From positions 48,171,636 through 48,235,635 of the forward strand of contig NC_134017.1 of NCBI RefSeq assembly GCF_040712315.1: 64,000 nucleotides of DNA. The letters are read 5' to 3'. Below, in pieces: positions 1-12,313 of this stretch. Made by a program: the position numbers and the translations under genes. This DNA is from Castanea sativa. Taxonomy: Eukaryota; Streptophyta; Magnoliopsida; Fagales; Fagaceae. The notes below the pieces were generated by a model. That model had not been told where the DNA came from. It did no database searches and was given only the letters and a program-made list of their open reading frames with translations. Position 1 is the first letter of the stretch; each line of letters starts with the position of its first letter.

Positions 1-492
1 TTACAGAGAATTGTACCACACATTCATCAATACAAATTCGTATTTGTGAAACTATTTTACTTGTTTGATTTATTTCGAACTAAGAAAATTAGTCGTCTAC
101 AGTGTCAACTTTAACCAAACAAAGTTGATATAAATACAAGGGTAATTGTTAATTTAAATTGTATTATTAATGTAAATCTTATATTGTAGACTAAACAAAG
201 TTTACAATATTGCACGCATTTACATTAAATGTACACAATTTTTTAATTTCACATATAAATCTTAGATTGCTAGTAAAATGTAAACTAAGAACTTCCCTAA
301 ACACAATCATAAAATCTTGACTTTTACAAAGTGGATTTGACTTTTTTCTCTTTTATACTTTTGTTTATGTAGGCAAGAAAATGACTTATGGGATATGAGG
401 CTTTTACGATGCTCTAAAGGTGTGTTTGTTTTAAGGTGAAATAGAGTGAATGGAAAACTTTTAAGAGAAAATGAGTTTGTGTGTTGTTTGGT

Positions 493-519
493 TGGGATGG
501 GGATGGGGGGGGGGGGGGG
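493..519 (+). repeat. G-rich tract with a 15-G run
   Basis: GGG, GGGG and an uninterrupted run of fifteen G (505-519) lie within 27 bases, enough for an intramolecular G-quadruplex. Unit 2 has only a short G tract at the matching place (near 19563), so the run expanded after duplication. The run length may be affected by sequencing or assembly error. Confidence 0.6.
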
Positions 520-737
520 AAGAAAACTTTTGTATGGGGCTAGGCATTTCCCACCAGGGCTCATACAAAACTTTTCTCTCAAAAATGGAGAGAAAAGAGG
601 TGAGAAAAGTTTGAGGCATACGGTGGTACCAAATTACCCTCACTTTTTATTGCTCTCACTTACCCCTCTCTCTTTTCCATCTCTTGTGACCTAATCATTC
701 TTATCTCTCAGCCTCTTCACAGCAATAGTGAACTCAG

Positions 738-757
738 CTTCTTCTTCTTCTTCTTCT

Positions 758-803
<46 letters not shown>

Positions 804-804
804 T
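738..804. repeat. (TTC)n-(TC)n-(TA)n compound microsatellite
   Basis: Consecutive TTC, TC and TA runs inside the Harbinger-like element. Unit 2 has a shorter TC run at the equivalent place (19794-19817). Confidence 0.95.
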
Positions 805-1440
805 CTATTAATCTATTGTGTAAATTTGTTGCACAAATTGTTGCTGCCCAACTAGGAAGATAATCTGCTGAGTTAAATATTTTGATTAGCTTATATATGA
901 TTTTGCCCAGTTAAATTTATGTGATTTTGCCTAGCTTATATGTGATTTACCTAGATGATTTATAAGTGCCAAGTTTTTAGTGCAAGTTTGCTCAATTGCC
1001 TAGTTGATTTATAAATGAAAGTTTGCCCAGTTGCCCATGTTATACACTATTTGTTACCCATGTTCCATGGAGTTTTCTCAGCCAAGTTTTTTTTTAAATT
1101 ATTATTATTATTATTATTTTCTTCGTTCATGCACATGGATTCACTGTGCAGGAGACAAAGTGCACTGTTCACGCACTGTTCATGGGTCCTACAGCACTAT
1201 TCACACATTTAAAAAATATTTTGCTATAGTGTTTTCAGTTTTGAACAAAATAAATTGTATCCAAACAGATCCTTATTGCATATTAAATCGACTTAATTAA
1301 TTTACTTGGCTAATTAATTGGTTAATTTACCCAAGAGGTCAATACTTTCTTGGCCTATCATACCTCTTCAACCAAACACACATGAGGAAAAATCAGTTTT
1401 TTTTCTTACTTTTCTACTCCTCCAACCAAACGGACCCTAA

Positions 1441-2903
1441 GGGTTTCAATTGCCAAGTTCGTCAAATCTCCAACAGTTTCAAGAATGACATATTCCATAT
1501 TGAATATCCACGTTGACCGAGGAAAAGACTATTCTTCACATGGATTTGAGATGTTTAATGCAATAAGAAACACATAAGCCATAAGCCAGTAATTTTATTA
1601 TGACCTCATCACTTAATCTTTACACCTTCAATTTTTATAAAAGTGAAGATTTGAGGTTCAAATTATTGAGATTAAGGTTATTTAATGGTTTGGAGGAAAA
1701 TAAAATATTAAAAAAAAACCCAATCACACATGAATGATTTGTGTTTTTTTTTTAATCTAATTTTATAAGTTAGAATGATGAAGCATCAAGATTCCACAAA
1801 AACCTAGAAAAAATTTTGTTCTACCTTTATTAAAACTTGTATAGCTGAACGAAGGAAAACAAGAAGCAAAAATATCAACATCCCAACTATATGTGTCTTT
1901 TTTGATGGCTTGCCTTTTTTGATGCACACTTGTGTGGGTTACAAGTATATGTGTCCCATCTCAACTAACTGAGAAAATAACTCACCTCTACTTAATATGC
2001 AAGAGGGACATTGAACACCTTACCTTCTTGTTGCACACCAATATGTACTCTGATACCACTTGCTTGAGAGGGGACATCTTGTGGAGATTCTAAATGAGTA
2101 ATTAATATAACATATAAAGATTCCACTTAATTGACCAAAAGTTTTAAGCTTATGAGTTTGGGATTTTTGAGATAACTATGTTATATTAACCATTTACTCT
2201 TGCTATAATTTTTCAATATACAATTTGTCTTACATGGATATACTATATAACTTAACAATTTAACCATATTTTAAAAATCTAAGAGGCATACTGAACTCAA
2301 TCACAAGTCAAACAAAATAACCTTAATCATTATTACCCGCTTAGAAAATCCATGCCCTCATACTTCCCATGGCTTATACACCTCATAGAAAACCATTTCC
2401 AAACTCCGTTTTCTCATTCCTTACTTCACTTCACTACAAACCCTTCTTAAGTAAGGCATACTTCACTTCACTACAAACCCTTCTTAAGTAAGGCATATAA
2501 CCCTAATTAATTAAGGATACTCATATCCTTCTAAGCTAGTGATCAATAAAAGGACTCGGCAAACTCATCCCCGTTAACATTTGATTCCACTCTCCCTCCA
2601 TTCACACTTAAGTTTATTGCTAAACCTTTTCTCTTATACTCTTTACATTTAGATATAAGTTAGCATTCCCTCATTATTTGTACATTCTTTCTTGGACTAC
2701 GAGCTTTATTTCTTTTGTAGGCCGAAAAGCGTTAGTTGAGGTCAAGTTTGATATTTCGGGTACATTTACTGCCAATTGAAACGCATTGTCATGCATGTTG
2801 AAACTTAAACTTATCCACATGATGCAGGTATATCCTAAAAGGACACGCATAAATTCTAACGAAACTTGGGACAAGTGGAATTCATTTCAACTAAATATCA
2901 AAG
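1441..2903. other. Non-coding backbone of unit 1, no gene seen
   Basis: AT-rich sequence without a credible ORF. It matches unit 2 at 22370-22800 and 34000-35225. The text around 2047-2070 contains ctctgataccacttgcttg, the complement of a copia-type methionine-tRNA primer-binding site, so part of it is probably an old retroelement remnant already present before the duplication (unit 2 equivalent at about 34140-34158). Confidence 0.6.
2424..2497. repeat. Tandem duplication, 37 bp x 2
   Basis: The word beginning cttcacttcactacaaaccc occurs at 2424 and again at 2461, giving two adjacent 37-bp copies. Unit 2 has a single, diverged copy (near 34830), so this is a post-duplication slippage event. 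Confidence 0.9.
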
Positions 2904-2911
2904 CTCCTAAC

Positions 2912-4563
2912 TAGTATGGGTAATACCGTACTGTACCGGCCGGTACGGCCGGTATATATTGTACCAGCCAGTGCACCGGTACAGGTACACTCTCTGTTTC
3001 ATATCAAAAAAAATACAGGCTGTTCCGGCCGCATACCGGCTGTACCGGCTGTTTCGGCTGGTAAATGGGTACCGAGCTGAAACACAAAATGCAAATCTGA
3101 GATTCTGAGTAAGCCAAGAAAACCCAGCAGAAAGAAGGAGAAAAATGAAAGCCTATCTAAAATAAAAACAAATCTAAAATCAAAACAAAAACAACAGATC
3201 AAGAACTTGAAAGCCTATCTAAGCTCCATTGTAACAACAAAGTGAATCAGAACAAGAAAAAAAAAAAAAAAAAAGAAAAAGAAAAAGAAAAAGAAAAAAG
3301 ATAGACGAAGGCCAATCTCTCTGCCGACTGTATGTGTGAGTGAAGTGTGATGAAGAAGAAAGAAAAAAAAATGCAAACATAGAGCTGTGTGTGAAGTGAG
3401 CCGAAGAGGACAGGAAATAAAAACAAAAAGGAAGCACAGAAGAAGGAGAAGGAGAGATGGGAGGTTCTGGAATATGCGGAAAGTAGAGATAAAAAAGGAG
3501 ATGATGGAGATAAATGGGAATAGGTGTGTGGTGGAGAAAAAACAAGAGATAAAAAAAAGGAAAAAAAGAAGAAGAAAAGTAAACGTATGGATGAAAGAAA
3601 AGAAAAGAATAAGAAATGACCACATAGAAATACTACCACAATATTTTCACTATAAATTTTAAGTAATTAGCTAATATTGGTGAGTAAAAAAATAATTTCA
3701 GTGGTGGGTTCAAATTAGAACTAGTAACAACTTTCTACATAAGATTTTGATGTGATTCTTGTAAAAGTATTGTGAAAAATGTTGTGAATATAACACTTTT
3801 TATTGAAAAATATAATTGTTGGGAATGAACATAGAAAAACTAAATGATGATAAAAAAAAGAGTAAAGAATTAATGGAAAAATAATATTTAAATGAGATAG
3901 AGAATTTGTTGGAAAGTGAATTTGAAAAAGTGGGTAGCTAAAATGTAAAAGTCACTGTTCATTTTTCAAACAGTACAAAAATTTAAAGAATCTGCTAGAA
4001 ATGCTATAAAGGATTGAAAAGAAGTTTATCAAATTGCTTGGAAAACTGTTTCAAATGCTTGAAAACCGTGATTTTAGTGGAAAATGAGTTGGCTCTTTTC
4101 ATTGTTTATTTAAATTTTCTTTAGTTTAAACTTAAAAGGCCAATGCTGAGACTTGGCCTAGGGCCTAGGTGACGTGACAATGAATTGATTTTAAAAAGTT
4201 AACAATTTTGTATTTTATTTTTGTTGATTCAGGTTTTAGAGTAAATACTTTTTTATATAATTTTTTTAAGAGTATTCTTTATTTACTTTTTTTCTCAAGA
4301 AAAACCTTTCTTTTTTTTAGACAAAAAAAAAAACCTCTCTTTATTTACTCTAAAGTATTATATAAAACATTAAACATACCAATAAAATAATCATTATAAC
4401 TAAATGTTTATAAAAATAAAAATCATTATAACTTTGTATATTGTATAAAATAGTAAAATATAGCGGTAAACCCGAAACGGTACACCGGTATTGACCAGTA
4501 CCCGAAATATATTGTACCACTGGCCAAATCAGTACAGCCTCCGGTACGGTATTGACTTCCTTG
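2912..4563. mobile_element. Non-autonomous hAT-like element, family member A
   Basis: Flanked by the 8-bp direct repeat CTCCTAAC (2904-2911 and 4564-4571). Unit 2 has one uninterrupted agctcctaacagcccg at 35211-35226, the empty site. The right end reads inward as CAAGGAAGTCAATACCGTAC and the left end carries AATACCGTAC, both followed by repeated taccgg motifs. An 8-bp duplication plus a YARNG-type end points to hAT. The interior (3240-3660) is an A/GA-rich tract giving low-complexity Phe- or Lys-rich ORFs that are not credible proteins. A shorter relative lies at 53485-54459. No transposase is present. Confidence 0.8.
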
Positions 4564-4571
4564 CTCCTAAC

Positions 4572-5287
4572 AGCCCGATTGCAATGACTATTTTCTTGTA
4601 ATCAAGACTTAATCATCCATGCATGGTGCAGTTGAGTGGCCTTTCTTTCTTTTTTCTTTTTTTTTCTGTGCTTCCTTAGGTGTGGTCCTGGACTTCATCT
4701 TCAAAGACTTTCAACAACTAGTGCAGATTCATGTATGCACATGTATATATGAAATGGAAGTATCAAGCTTTTATCACTTTTTATTCCAAGCAGATCATCG
4801 GATACCAATCAGAGAAATTGTTAAAATTAAGAGAAAAAAGAAACTGAAAGAGAACATTCGGGGAGATCCAATAGTGTGCTCTCTCTTTGCCACCAACTTG
4901 CCATTCTTATCTTCAATTCTGACCTTTCGTTTTCTTTCTTCACTTTATATTTAATTGGCCTAAAGGTTCATGCAAACGGAATCGGCTTGCAAAAACAATT
5001 TAGGGCCGAATATGCTATAATGCAAATCTAGGCACAATCGATGATAGTGTCTATCAGTGTTTTCAATACGTAGAAAGTGCGTAGAAAAACTTGAAGATGT
5101 AACGAATATATCTTCAAGTCCTTGGTTTTCAACTCTAATGCTGAGGGAATTGGGACCACAAGGCCATGAGTAATGAGAAAGCAATCCTATCTACCACTTG
5201 TGCAAGCATATCCAAATATCCTGTTTATTCCCCCTACATGTTCAAAATTTGGTGTGAATCATGTAGTATAAAAGGTACGGTAGAAGT
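4572..5287. other. Shared backbone ahead of the decayed MIR399 locus
   Basis: Collinear with unit 2 at 35222-35640 and 47610-47930. No credible ORF. It ends in the former promoter of the unit 1 MIR399 copy. The TATA box TATAAAAGG is kept at 5267-5275, but the position of the unit 2 P1BS motif reads ctacatgttc (5234-5243) and no longer fits GNATATNC. Confidence 0.7.
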
Positions 5288-5289
5288 AT

Positions 5290-6396
5290 TGACATACCGT
5301 GAGCTATGTCATTCCACCTCAAAACCAATTGGTGATGGAGAAGACACATTTAAATCTTTTATGGCATTCAACATCACGTCGCGCATGCCTGTTTTTAGAG
5401 TGGTTGTAGGGAGTTAAATTGTGGTCCCCCCAACAATCTCTCCCTTACAATGACACTCTTATGACTTGAACTCATGACCTTGGCTTTGATACCACTTGCT
5501 TGTTTGTTTTGACCCCTAAAACCAGATTGTTTAACCTAATTTATTACCCAAGTGATTGCTTAGATTTATTATTTAGATCTAGGTTAAACCAGCATATTAT
5601 CATGCAAAGATGCAGATTAGTAAATGACATCATGATATGATGACTTAGGAAAATTGATGAAACTAACCGTTTTAAGGTAAAAACCTGGGGAAGATTTGAC
5701 CCGACTATCCTCAAGGTAAAGTAAACCCACTATAAGAAAATTGAAGTTTTTACAATCAGATTTAACCCTAAATCTGTTGCTACATCATATAGTAACTTAC
5801 TGACACGACCATGTGCAAGCTTCGAATCCATGGACTCCTTCTTTTCTTAGATTTACACCAACACAAGCACCCTTACTTGTAACTTTGAGATCTCACTCAA
5901 AGATTTAGCAACACAAACTCTCCAGTTTGTGACTCCAAGACCACCCTTGAGGTTTAGATCATCAACAGTTGTTGATCTTATTGCAATAACTTCAGATCTA
6001 CTAGATCTAATGATATGAGAATGATTTTTGGTAGTGACTTTGAAAGGGAAAGACACAATACCTTTTAAATCTCACAAGAGCACCTCCAAAGTCTCTCAAA
6101 AGCTCTAAAAACGTAGTTAAGGCTTTCCTTTATATACTACAAGTGCTTCTCTTGAAACCCAAAACGTTTAAGCAGAGTTTGGGTTGAAATAGAATTTTGC
6201 AAAAATTTCATGTCTGCAATTTTCTATCGGTTGGATTTCACTGAATTTGAACTTTCCTTTCTATAGCTTGAATTTTCTTGTGTTTTGACTTGTAACACCT
6301 TGAACATTGTCTAATAAACTCTAGACTCTAAGATATATATCTAGAAAAGTTTGTGCTCATGGTTTGCCAATTGTTCTAAACTTTTAGAACCTAACA
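5290..6396 (-). mobile_element. Copia-type 5' LTR plus leader fragment
   Basis: This block is absent from unit 2, where the flanking sequences are adjacent near 47930. On the minus strand it reads as an LTR starting TGTTAGGTTC (6396) and ending AAACA (5501), then AGCAAG and the primer-binding site TGGTATCAAAGC, then about 200 bp of leader. TG...CA ends plus a Met-tRNA-type binding site are typical of copia elements. No gag or pol follows, so it is a truncated insertion. It lies between the TATA box and the hairpin of the unit 1 MIR399 copy. Confidence 0.7.
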
Positions 6397-6439
6397 GTTA
6401 TGGTAGTAACTCGAACATGAGGCATAGCAAAGGAAGAAG

Positions 6440-6560
6440 ATATGGGGTTAGGGAATAACAATGCAAATCTCCTTTGGCAAAAGAGAACATGCGGATCGAA
6501 GCATATTGCAAACTTCTGTTTCGACAAAGGAGAATTGCCTGCCATTCACCTGCACATAAT
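6440..6560 (+). pseudogene. MIR399: Decayed MIR399 precursor (unit 1 copy)
   Basis: Paralogous to the hairpin at 47960-48090. The star arm is preserved (tgcaaatctcctttggcaaa, 6472-6491). The mature arm at 6522-6542 reads CGACAAAGGAGAATTGCCTG: compared with the miR399 consensus it has two substitutions in the first four bases and one base lost near the 3' end. The first bases set AGO1 loading and target seed pairing, so normal miR399 output is unlikely. The locus is also cut off from its TATA box (5267) by the LTR fragment ending at 6396 and has lost its P1BS motif. Best read as a microRNA pseudogene. Confidence 0.8.
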
Positions 6561-8011
6561 CATTATTTCATCCTTGCAACTTCGATATCGTGACTATACC
6601 AATAGATAAGCTTGTAATGGCTTCTAATTTTGTCTTTACTATAAGTATTTGGTTTCTCTTGCCATGTTTACAGTTGTATTCTTTAATTGTTTGGCAGGAA
6701 AAACCTTAATTATAACAAGTAAAACTAGGATAAAAAACATGTGGATTAGAAGTTTAACATGAATTGGTGAATTCCAACATGGCAAGTACTAAGCTTAGAT
6801 AGATCTCTTTATAAAGGTGTAATATGGGTTCCAAGAATGTGATTTATATTGAAAGGCAGCTCAATCTAGTACTATTTCCAACCAGCATAAGCTTCTTCTT
6901 CTTTTCCCATTTTTCTTTTTCTAGGAAGCATAAGACTTCTACGACTACACAAATCTTTGTGTGAATTTTGTATTTTTCACTGTGATGATGATTTACTGTT
7001 ATTATATCAAAAGTAACCTCGTGTTGATCTTTTTTCTCCATGAAGAGCCTTCTATTGATCCTCTGATTACTTAACTAGCTAAAGTGATTATTTATATGAA
7101 GAAACAGAAGTATATCAAGCTGATTTCAACAGGGAAAAAAATGTCATGCCATTTTCAAATAAACATTAAAATAGTTTCATGGTCATATTTATATATTGAC
7201 ACTCTTCCTTGACACAACCGACAACATTTGTGTGGACAGCTCTACACTCTTCCTTCACTTTATATCTATGCCAAATCTCTTGAGTTGCAAAAAAAAATGA
7301 CTTCGATCGACTTTGACTAGAGGTGTTTCATAGTGTCTGGTAGTCGATTTTTACAAAATTGTCAGTCGGTGGAGGGTCTCCCTCTTTAGCACCCAAAGTT
7401 GTAAGGTCGGGTTTGGGTTAAGTGGAAACTCGACCCATGGACACCCTTAGCTATTCTTGATAAATTTATTCTTAGCAGTATCAAAAATATAATAGGAAAT
7501 TTACAAGAAAATATCACAAATGAATAAAATATATTAATAAAAAAAGATTCTGAATATTATCATAATGATATTCAAAACATACGATATATTAGTTCTAAAT
7601 TATATAAAAAGATTATAAATTTTTCCCAAATGCATTGTTGCTACCACTTTTGGATCTGATAGTAAATTACCATTCGTAAGTTTATGAGGAAAATTTTAAT
7701 TTCAACCAAGACATGAACCATGGCCCCAAAACTCCTCAAACTCTTCAACTTTGCTAAAAATAGTTAAATTAGATCAAACTCAAGAGTTCCACAATAACAC
7801 ATAAGGTTTGACCAAATTTGACCAGTTGTGACTAGAAAATTCGATTGGTCAACCAAAATGATTCTTGAGCCACAACACTTGTATTTGATCCCTTTAAAAA
7901 ATAATGATAACTTCCCTTATCAGATGTAAACCAAATGAGATATCATAGAAACAAAATTGAAAACAAAAAACAAAAGCCTTCCAAACTAAGAGCAAAATAC
8001 TCAACCCTTTC
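6561..8011. other. Shared backbone downstream of the decayed MIR399 copy
   Basis: 6561-7262 matches 48090-48735 and 7795-8000 matches 52990-53155. No gene seen. The stretch 7318-7451 begins with aggtgtttcatagtg and ends with gacccatggacaccctta, an arrangement like small hAT MITEs, but no target duplication was found, so it is only noted here. Confidence 0.5.
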
Positions 8012-8309
8012 CAAAACTAAGAGTGTACAACGAACCTGCCAACCTACCAAAACTTATTCGATTTAACTCAACCCACCAGGTTGGGTCTGTTTTTAAGGGT
8101 AGGTGGGTTGGGTTGAGTTTTGAAATTGTTTTTTTACAGAGGGCCCGGTTGGGTTTATGTAATAAAATTCACAAATCTGCCTAACTTGACCCGACCTGCA
8201 TATATTTAAAATTTTTAAAAAAATATTTCATATATATTTAAAAATATATTATACAATTTTGTTATTTACTTTTTTTCTCATCTTCCTAAATAAAACCCAA
8301 ACTATTTGG

Positions 8310-8575
8310 TAAATATTTGGCAATTATTTTTTCTCTTATTTTCAGTTTTCAGAACAATTTTCTAGTTTTGAGACTAAAAGCTTGTTTGACAACCCAAAAT
8401 AGATAGTAAACAAAAATTATTCTCCAAACTCAATTTGTGACAAAAGGCTATTTTCAGCTTCTAGTTTTCAAAAGTCAATGAAAATACAAGCTTGATTTAA
8501 TGAATTTGTTCTATTTAATGAGTTAGCACTAGAATTTGAATCCTAATAACAACATATTTAAATTTTTTTTCTATC
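8310..8575 (-). mobile_element. Harbinger-type MITE, left half
   Basis: Closely resembles the complete element at 60081-60509 in the opposite orientation, sharing the runs around gactaaaa-gcttgtttg, aaaattatt and ttttcaaaagtcaatgaaaa. It stops near 8575; the rest continues at 17400-17524, so a later insertion of about 8.8 kb split it. Confidence 0.65.
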
Positions 8576-8810
8576 TCCTCTCTTCTCTCGCATAGAATTT
8601 TCTCTCTTTGTTTGCACTCTATTATTTTTTTAAACTCCATTGTGTGAAACTCAACAGTCCAATAGAGAAGCATCACCTTATAGGTAGGAAGATCTTAGGC
8701 TAGCATATTGAAAAAGCATTTATGCACGTTGTTAGAAAATTGCATAAATTGTTCATAATTTCTTGGTGGGTCTCCATGTGCAATGTTGTCTTAGTTCCTT
8801 GGTTGGTTCT

Positions 8811-9178
8811 TGTCAAGACATATGTGAATCATGTTAAGAACATATGCTATTTAGAATTGGCTAATCATTTGACAAAACACACTTTACTTGTAATTAGTAG
8901 ATCTAGGATGGTTTAAGTCTTCAAGAAACATGTTGTTCACGTCAAGAGTTAAAGCCATGCAAATCTGTTCAAGAAACAAGTGAAGAAATGTTGTATTTTA
9001 AAGCTCGACAGCTAGCTTGACAGATTGTATTTATCGAGGTTTAAAAGGCAGTTTTAGTCCCATTCTCGACATTCTCGACAGCTGCTCGACAAATAACCTA
9101 TCTATAAAATTAGTTTTTTCAGATCTACTTTCACGCATATCCATGTGTATGTGTTTAAGCTTTCTTTTCTCATAACCC

Positions 9179-9229
<51 letters not shown>

Positions 9230-9802
9230 ATTATTTTAAGGGCCGTCTCAGATGATGTAAGTGAATGAAAGGTTTTCTACAAGCATATTGTGACCATAGA
9301 CATATGCCCTAATTCATCTTTCTCTTGAAGAAACTGCTGCGTTTGTACACCGTAGGGTTTTGTAATCAAGAAACTTCATGATCTTCATCATGTTGATGAA
9401 CAGAAGAATTTTGCAGCTAACATCCTTCTCAAGTTGGTGGTTAGTCATGTACTTGGATCCGTGCATTGATTAGTTAGTCACATACTAGGAGCCTTGCATT
9501 GAAAATGAGAGATTGTTATTACAGAACAAGTCCAATTAGGTATTAGGGTAAGGGTACAATTGTAGGTTGGTATAAGGTACTAGGATTCCTTTACTTGTAA
9601 CCGCTTGTTGTGATAATAGTAGATTTTCGGGAGTAGTGACCTTAAATTCACCCGGTGGAGTTTTTGCCTTGTCAACTTTATTTTCCGCTGCATTTAACTT
9701 AGTTGGTGATTTTTTTGGCTACCACACCTATTGCATGTTAATTAACTTGACTAATTAATTGATTAATTAATCATAAAGGGTCAATACATTCTTGACTTAT
9801 CA
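8811..9802 (+). repeat. 5' LTR of the copia-type element
   Basis: Begins TGTCAAGACATATGTG (ancestral TGTTAGG, as in the other copies) and ends CTTATCA. It contains a (TA)n run at 9182-9226 that is absent from the 3' LTR, so it expanded after insertion. The two LTRs differ at several percent of positions. Confidence 0.9.
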
Positions 9803-9872
9803 AGTGGTATCAAAGCAAGTACACTCTGATTAGGGTTAATCTTTACTGTGTGGTCCATTGACCCTTGTTGTC

Positions 9873-11567
9873 ATGCATAAAGGACAATCTTTAATTATAC
9901 CTCCTTTATTTGATGGCATTAACTATGCATACTGGAAAGTACACATGAGAGTTTTCTTGCAGTGATTAGATGAAAAAGTGTGGCAAGATGTGGAAATAGG
10001 CTGGACCAAGCTAAAGGAAGCACCGGCCGATTGGGATGCTGCTAAGATCAAGGTGGCTAACTTCAACAACAGGGCATTGAATGTTTTATTCAGTGCAGCC
10101 ATGAATAAGGAGTTTAAGAAGATATCATCTTCCGAAACTGCCAAGGAAGCATGGATTATCCTTTAGAAAACCTATGAAGGAACCAAGGCTATCAAGGATT
10201 CGAAGCTTCAGAGGCTTACTACAAGCTTTGAAGAGACCAAGATGGATGAGGATGAATCATTCAATGAGTTCTATACCAAGTTCAAGGAGATAGTGAACTT
10301 AGCCTTTAATCTTGGGGAAACTATTCCCGAACCCAAGATTCTCAAAAAGGTGCTCAAATCTCTACCCAAGAGATTTCACGCCAAGATCACCGCAATTGAG
10401 GAATCAAAGGACATTGACAAAATTCTTTTGACAAAGCTGGTTGGCAATCTACAGACCTATGAGTTGGGTTTGACAATGATTGGGAAATCGAGTAAGGGTA
10501 AGAGCATGACACTGAAGGCCAAGAGCAGTGACACAGTTGAGTCTTCAAGCAATGAAGATTCTAAAATGAAATCCTACATTACAAGGCAGTTCAAAAAGTT
10601 TATGAAGAATGTCAATGCTAAAGGATTTGACAAAGACCGCTAGCAGTCCAATTTGTCTCAATTCAAGAGCCAAGACAAAGAGAAGAAGGATGCTAGAGAT
10701 GGTGGTCAATACACTGTTCCCTCAGGACCTAAGTGTTTTAGAAGTTAAGGCTTTGGACACATGAAACAAGAGTGCCCAACATATCCCAAGACCATTAGGA
10801 AAAGCAAGGCACTTGCTACTACCTTATGCGACACCGAACCTGAGGATGACTCGGATTATGAGGATGATGGAATCCTGAATGCCTTCACTGCCACTGTAAA
10901 TCCTACTGAGGGGATTGTTGAAGAAGTGGACGAAGAAGAGGACATGGTGGAGTCTAAATTTGAGAAGATGGATAAATAAGATGGCATCCATACAGCCTAT
11001 GCTAAATTATACAAGGTCTCCAAAAAGTATGAGAAATTGTATAGGTTAACCACCAAGAAGCTCAGTGATGTGGAGCTTGAATGAGAATCCACGGATTTTG
11101 ATGAAGCAAATCAGACCATTAGAGCATTGAGATTTGAGAACAATTTCTTGGCTAAAAGGATCAAGAAGTTTGAAGCGGAGCTGTTTTAAGTTAGAGCTCA
11201 ATGGGAGAGAACTTCAAGTGCAAAGCTTGATGAGATGCTTAACTTTCAGAAATCTACTTTTGATCGAACCAGTTTACGATATGATTTCTCTTCTCCTAAT
11301 ATTGCTTCTTCCAACACTACTATGTTTGTTCCTCCTGCTAATAATATTGAATCTAAGAACAATGCTGTAAAAACTGTTAAAGCTAGTGGAACATAGACAA
11401 GGGTAAATCTATCTTAGGAGCACCTCCTAAGCTTGATAAGAAAGAGACTAAAAATCCTAGGGCTAAGAAGAGCAATTATCAAAATTCTAAACAGAAGAAG
11501 TAGCATCTCTATCATCATTGTGGAGTGACTGGACATACTCGACCTAATTGCTATAAGTGGTTAGCCA
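9873..11567 (+). pseudogene. Copia gag (Retrotran_gag_2/UBN2 type), broken
   Basis: Reading from the ATG at 9873 gives a Gag with the usual motif around F-D-G-x-N-Y-x-x-W near residue 15, followed by the helical gag region. In-frame stops occur at about 9964, 10166, 10641, 10747 and beyond. Two CCHC zinc knuckles are visible: the first (about 10733-10775) has lost its second Cys and gained a stop, and the second (about 11515-11556) keeps the order C-x2-C-x4-H-x4-C. Gag would coat the RNA and form the particle; this copy cannot make a full protein. Confidence 0.85.
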
Positions 11568-11767
11568 CTTAATAGAGCAACAGTATGATCTCATCTGGAA
11601 ACCAGAATTAGTTTCCATCCTCTTTTGCTCCTCTTGGAGATCTACTCGAAGCCCTCATATTCCTTTCAAACTTGAACGATTTCAATTCTTCCCTTTTACC
11701 GCTAGATCAAGGGTTTGTTAAACAGAAAGGTTCTTCTAAGGTGTGGAAGGAAAAAGGCTCTAAGTGA

Positions 11768-12250
11768 TTTAGTCACTTTTCTCTCTCCCTCTCTTTTTGA
11801 TTATGCACTACTTGTGTGTTTTGCTTTCTTGTTTCTGAGTTAGTCTAGTTTTTGCTTTGCTTTGATTAACATGTTTTTGTTTGTTTTTTTCTTCAAAAAT
11901 AAAATTGAAAAATTAGAAAAATACAAAAACGGTGTGTGTTTTGTGTATATTAGTACTTGTGTACCTTAGATGGCTATTGAAACAAAGTTTTCTAAATTTT
12001 GTATCTTTTGTAGCTTAGATGAATATCTCTATGCACAATTAAGCAAGTGAGCTCTGTGGCTCTTGTTTGTGATTAGTAAGATTAAGAAATCATTTATACT
12101 TAACACTCATACCACTCTTTTTGATGGAAATGACTAGAAAATTTTAAGAGAAAGACATAAATAACCATCTCACCACTGTTTATGAAATGACATCTGTTTG
12201 CTTCGGCATAGCAAAAGTGCAATGCCAAAAGTTTAACATCATTAGGTATT

Positions 12251-12313
<63 letters not shown>

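Larger units (their letters stand above)
418..1437. mobile_element. PIF/Harbinger-like non-autonomous element, unit 1 copy
   Basis: Bounded by TAA on both sides (415-417 and 1438-1440). The left end AGGTGTGTTTGTTTTAAGG and the inverted right end GGGTCCGTTTGGTTGGAGG form imperfect terminal inverted repeats of the G-rich, GTTTGG type seen in Tourist/PIF-Harbinger elements, which insert at TWA. The interior is T-rich, has no transposase and includes a poly-G run and a TTC/TC microsatellite. The same element sits at the same place in unit 2, so it predates the duplication. Confidence 0.7.

Noticed and set aside
2047..2350. Possible complete LTR element in the shared backbone
   Set aside because: Only a primer-site-like word was found; no paired LTRs or coding remains.
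3215..3662. Long overlapping Phe/Ser-rich minus ORFs (130-136 codons) and a Lys/Arg-rich plus ORF
   Set aside because: They lie in an A/GA-rich low-complexity core of the hAT-like element; all frames are open because stop codons are rare in such sequence. No domain.
5487..5500. Words ctttgataccacttgct and ctctgataccacttgcttg (also near 2050 and 34140) as possible tRNA pieces
   Set aside because: They are complements of copia primer-binding sites, not tRNA genes; no cloverleaf can be drawn around them.
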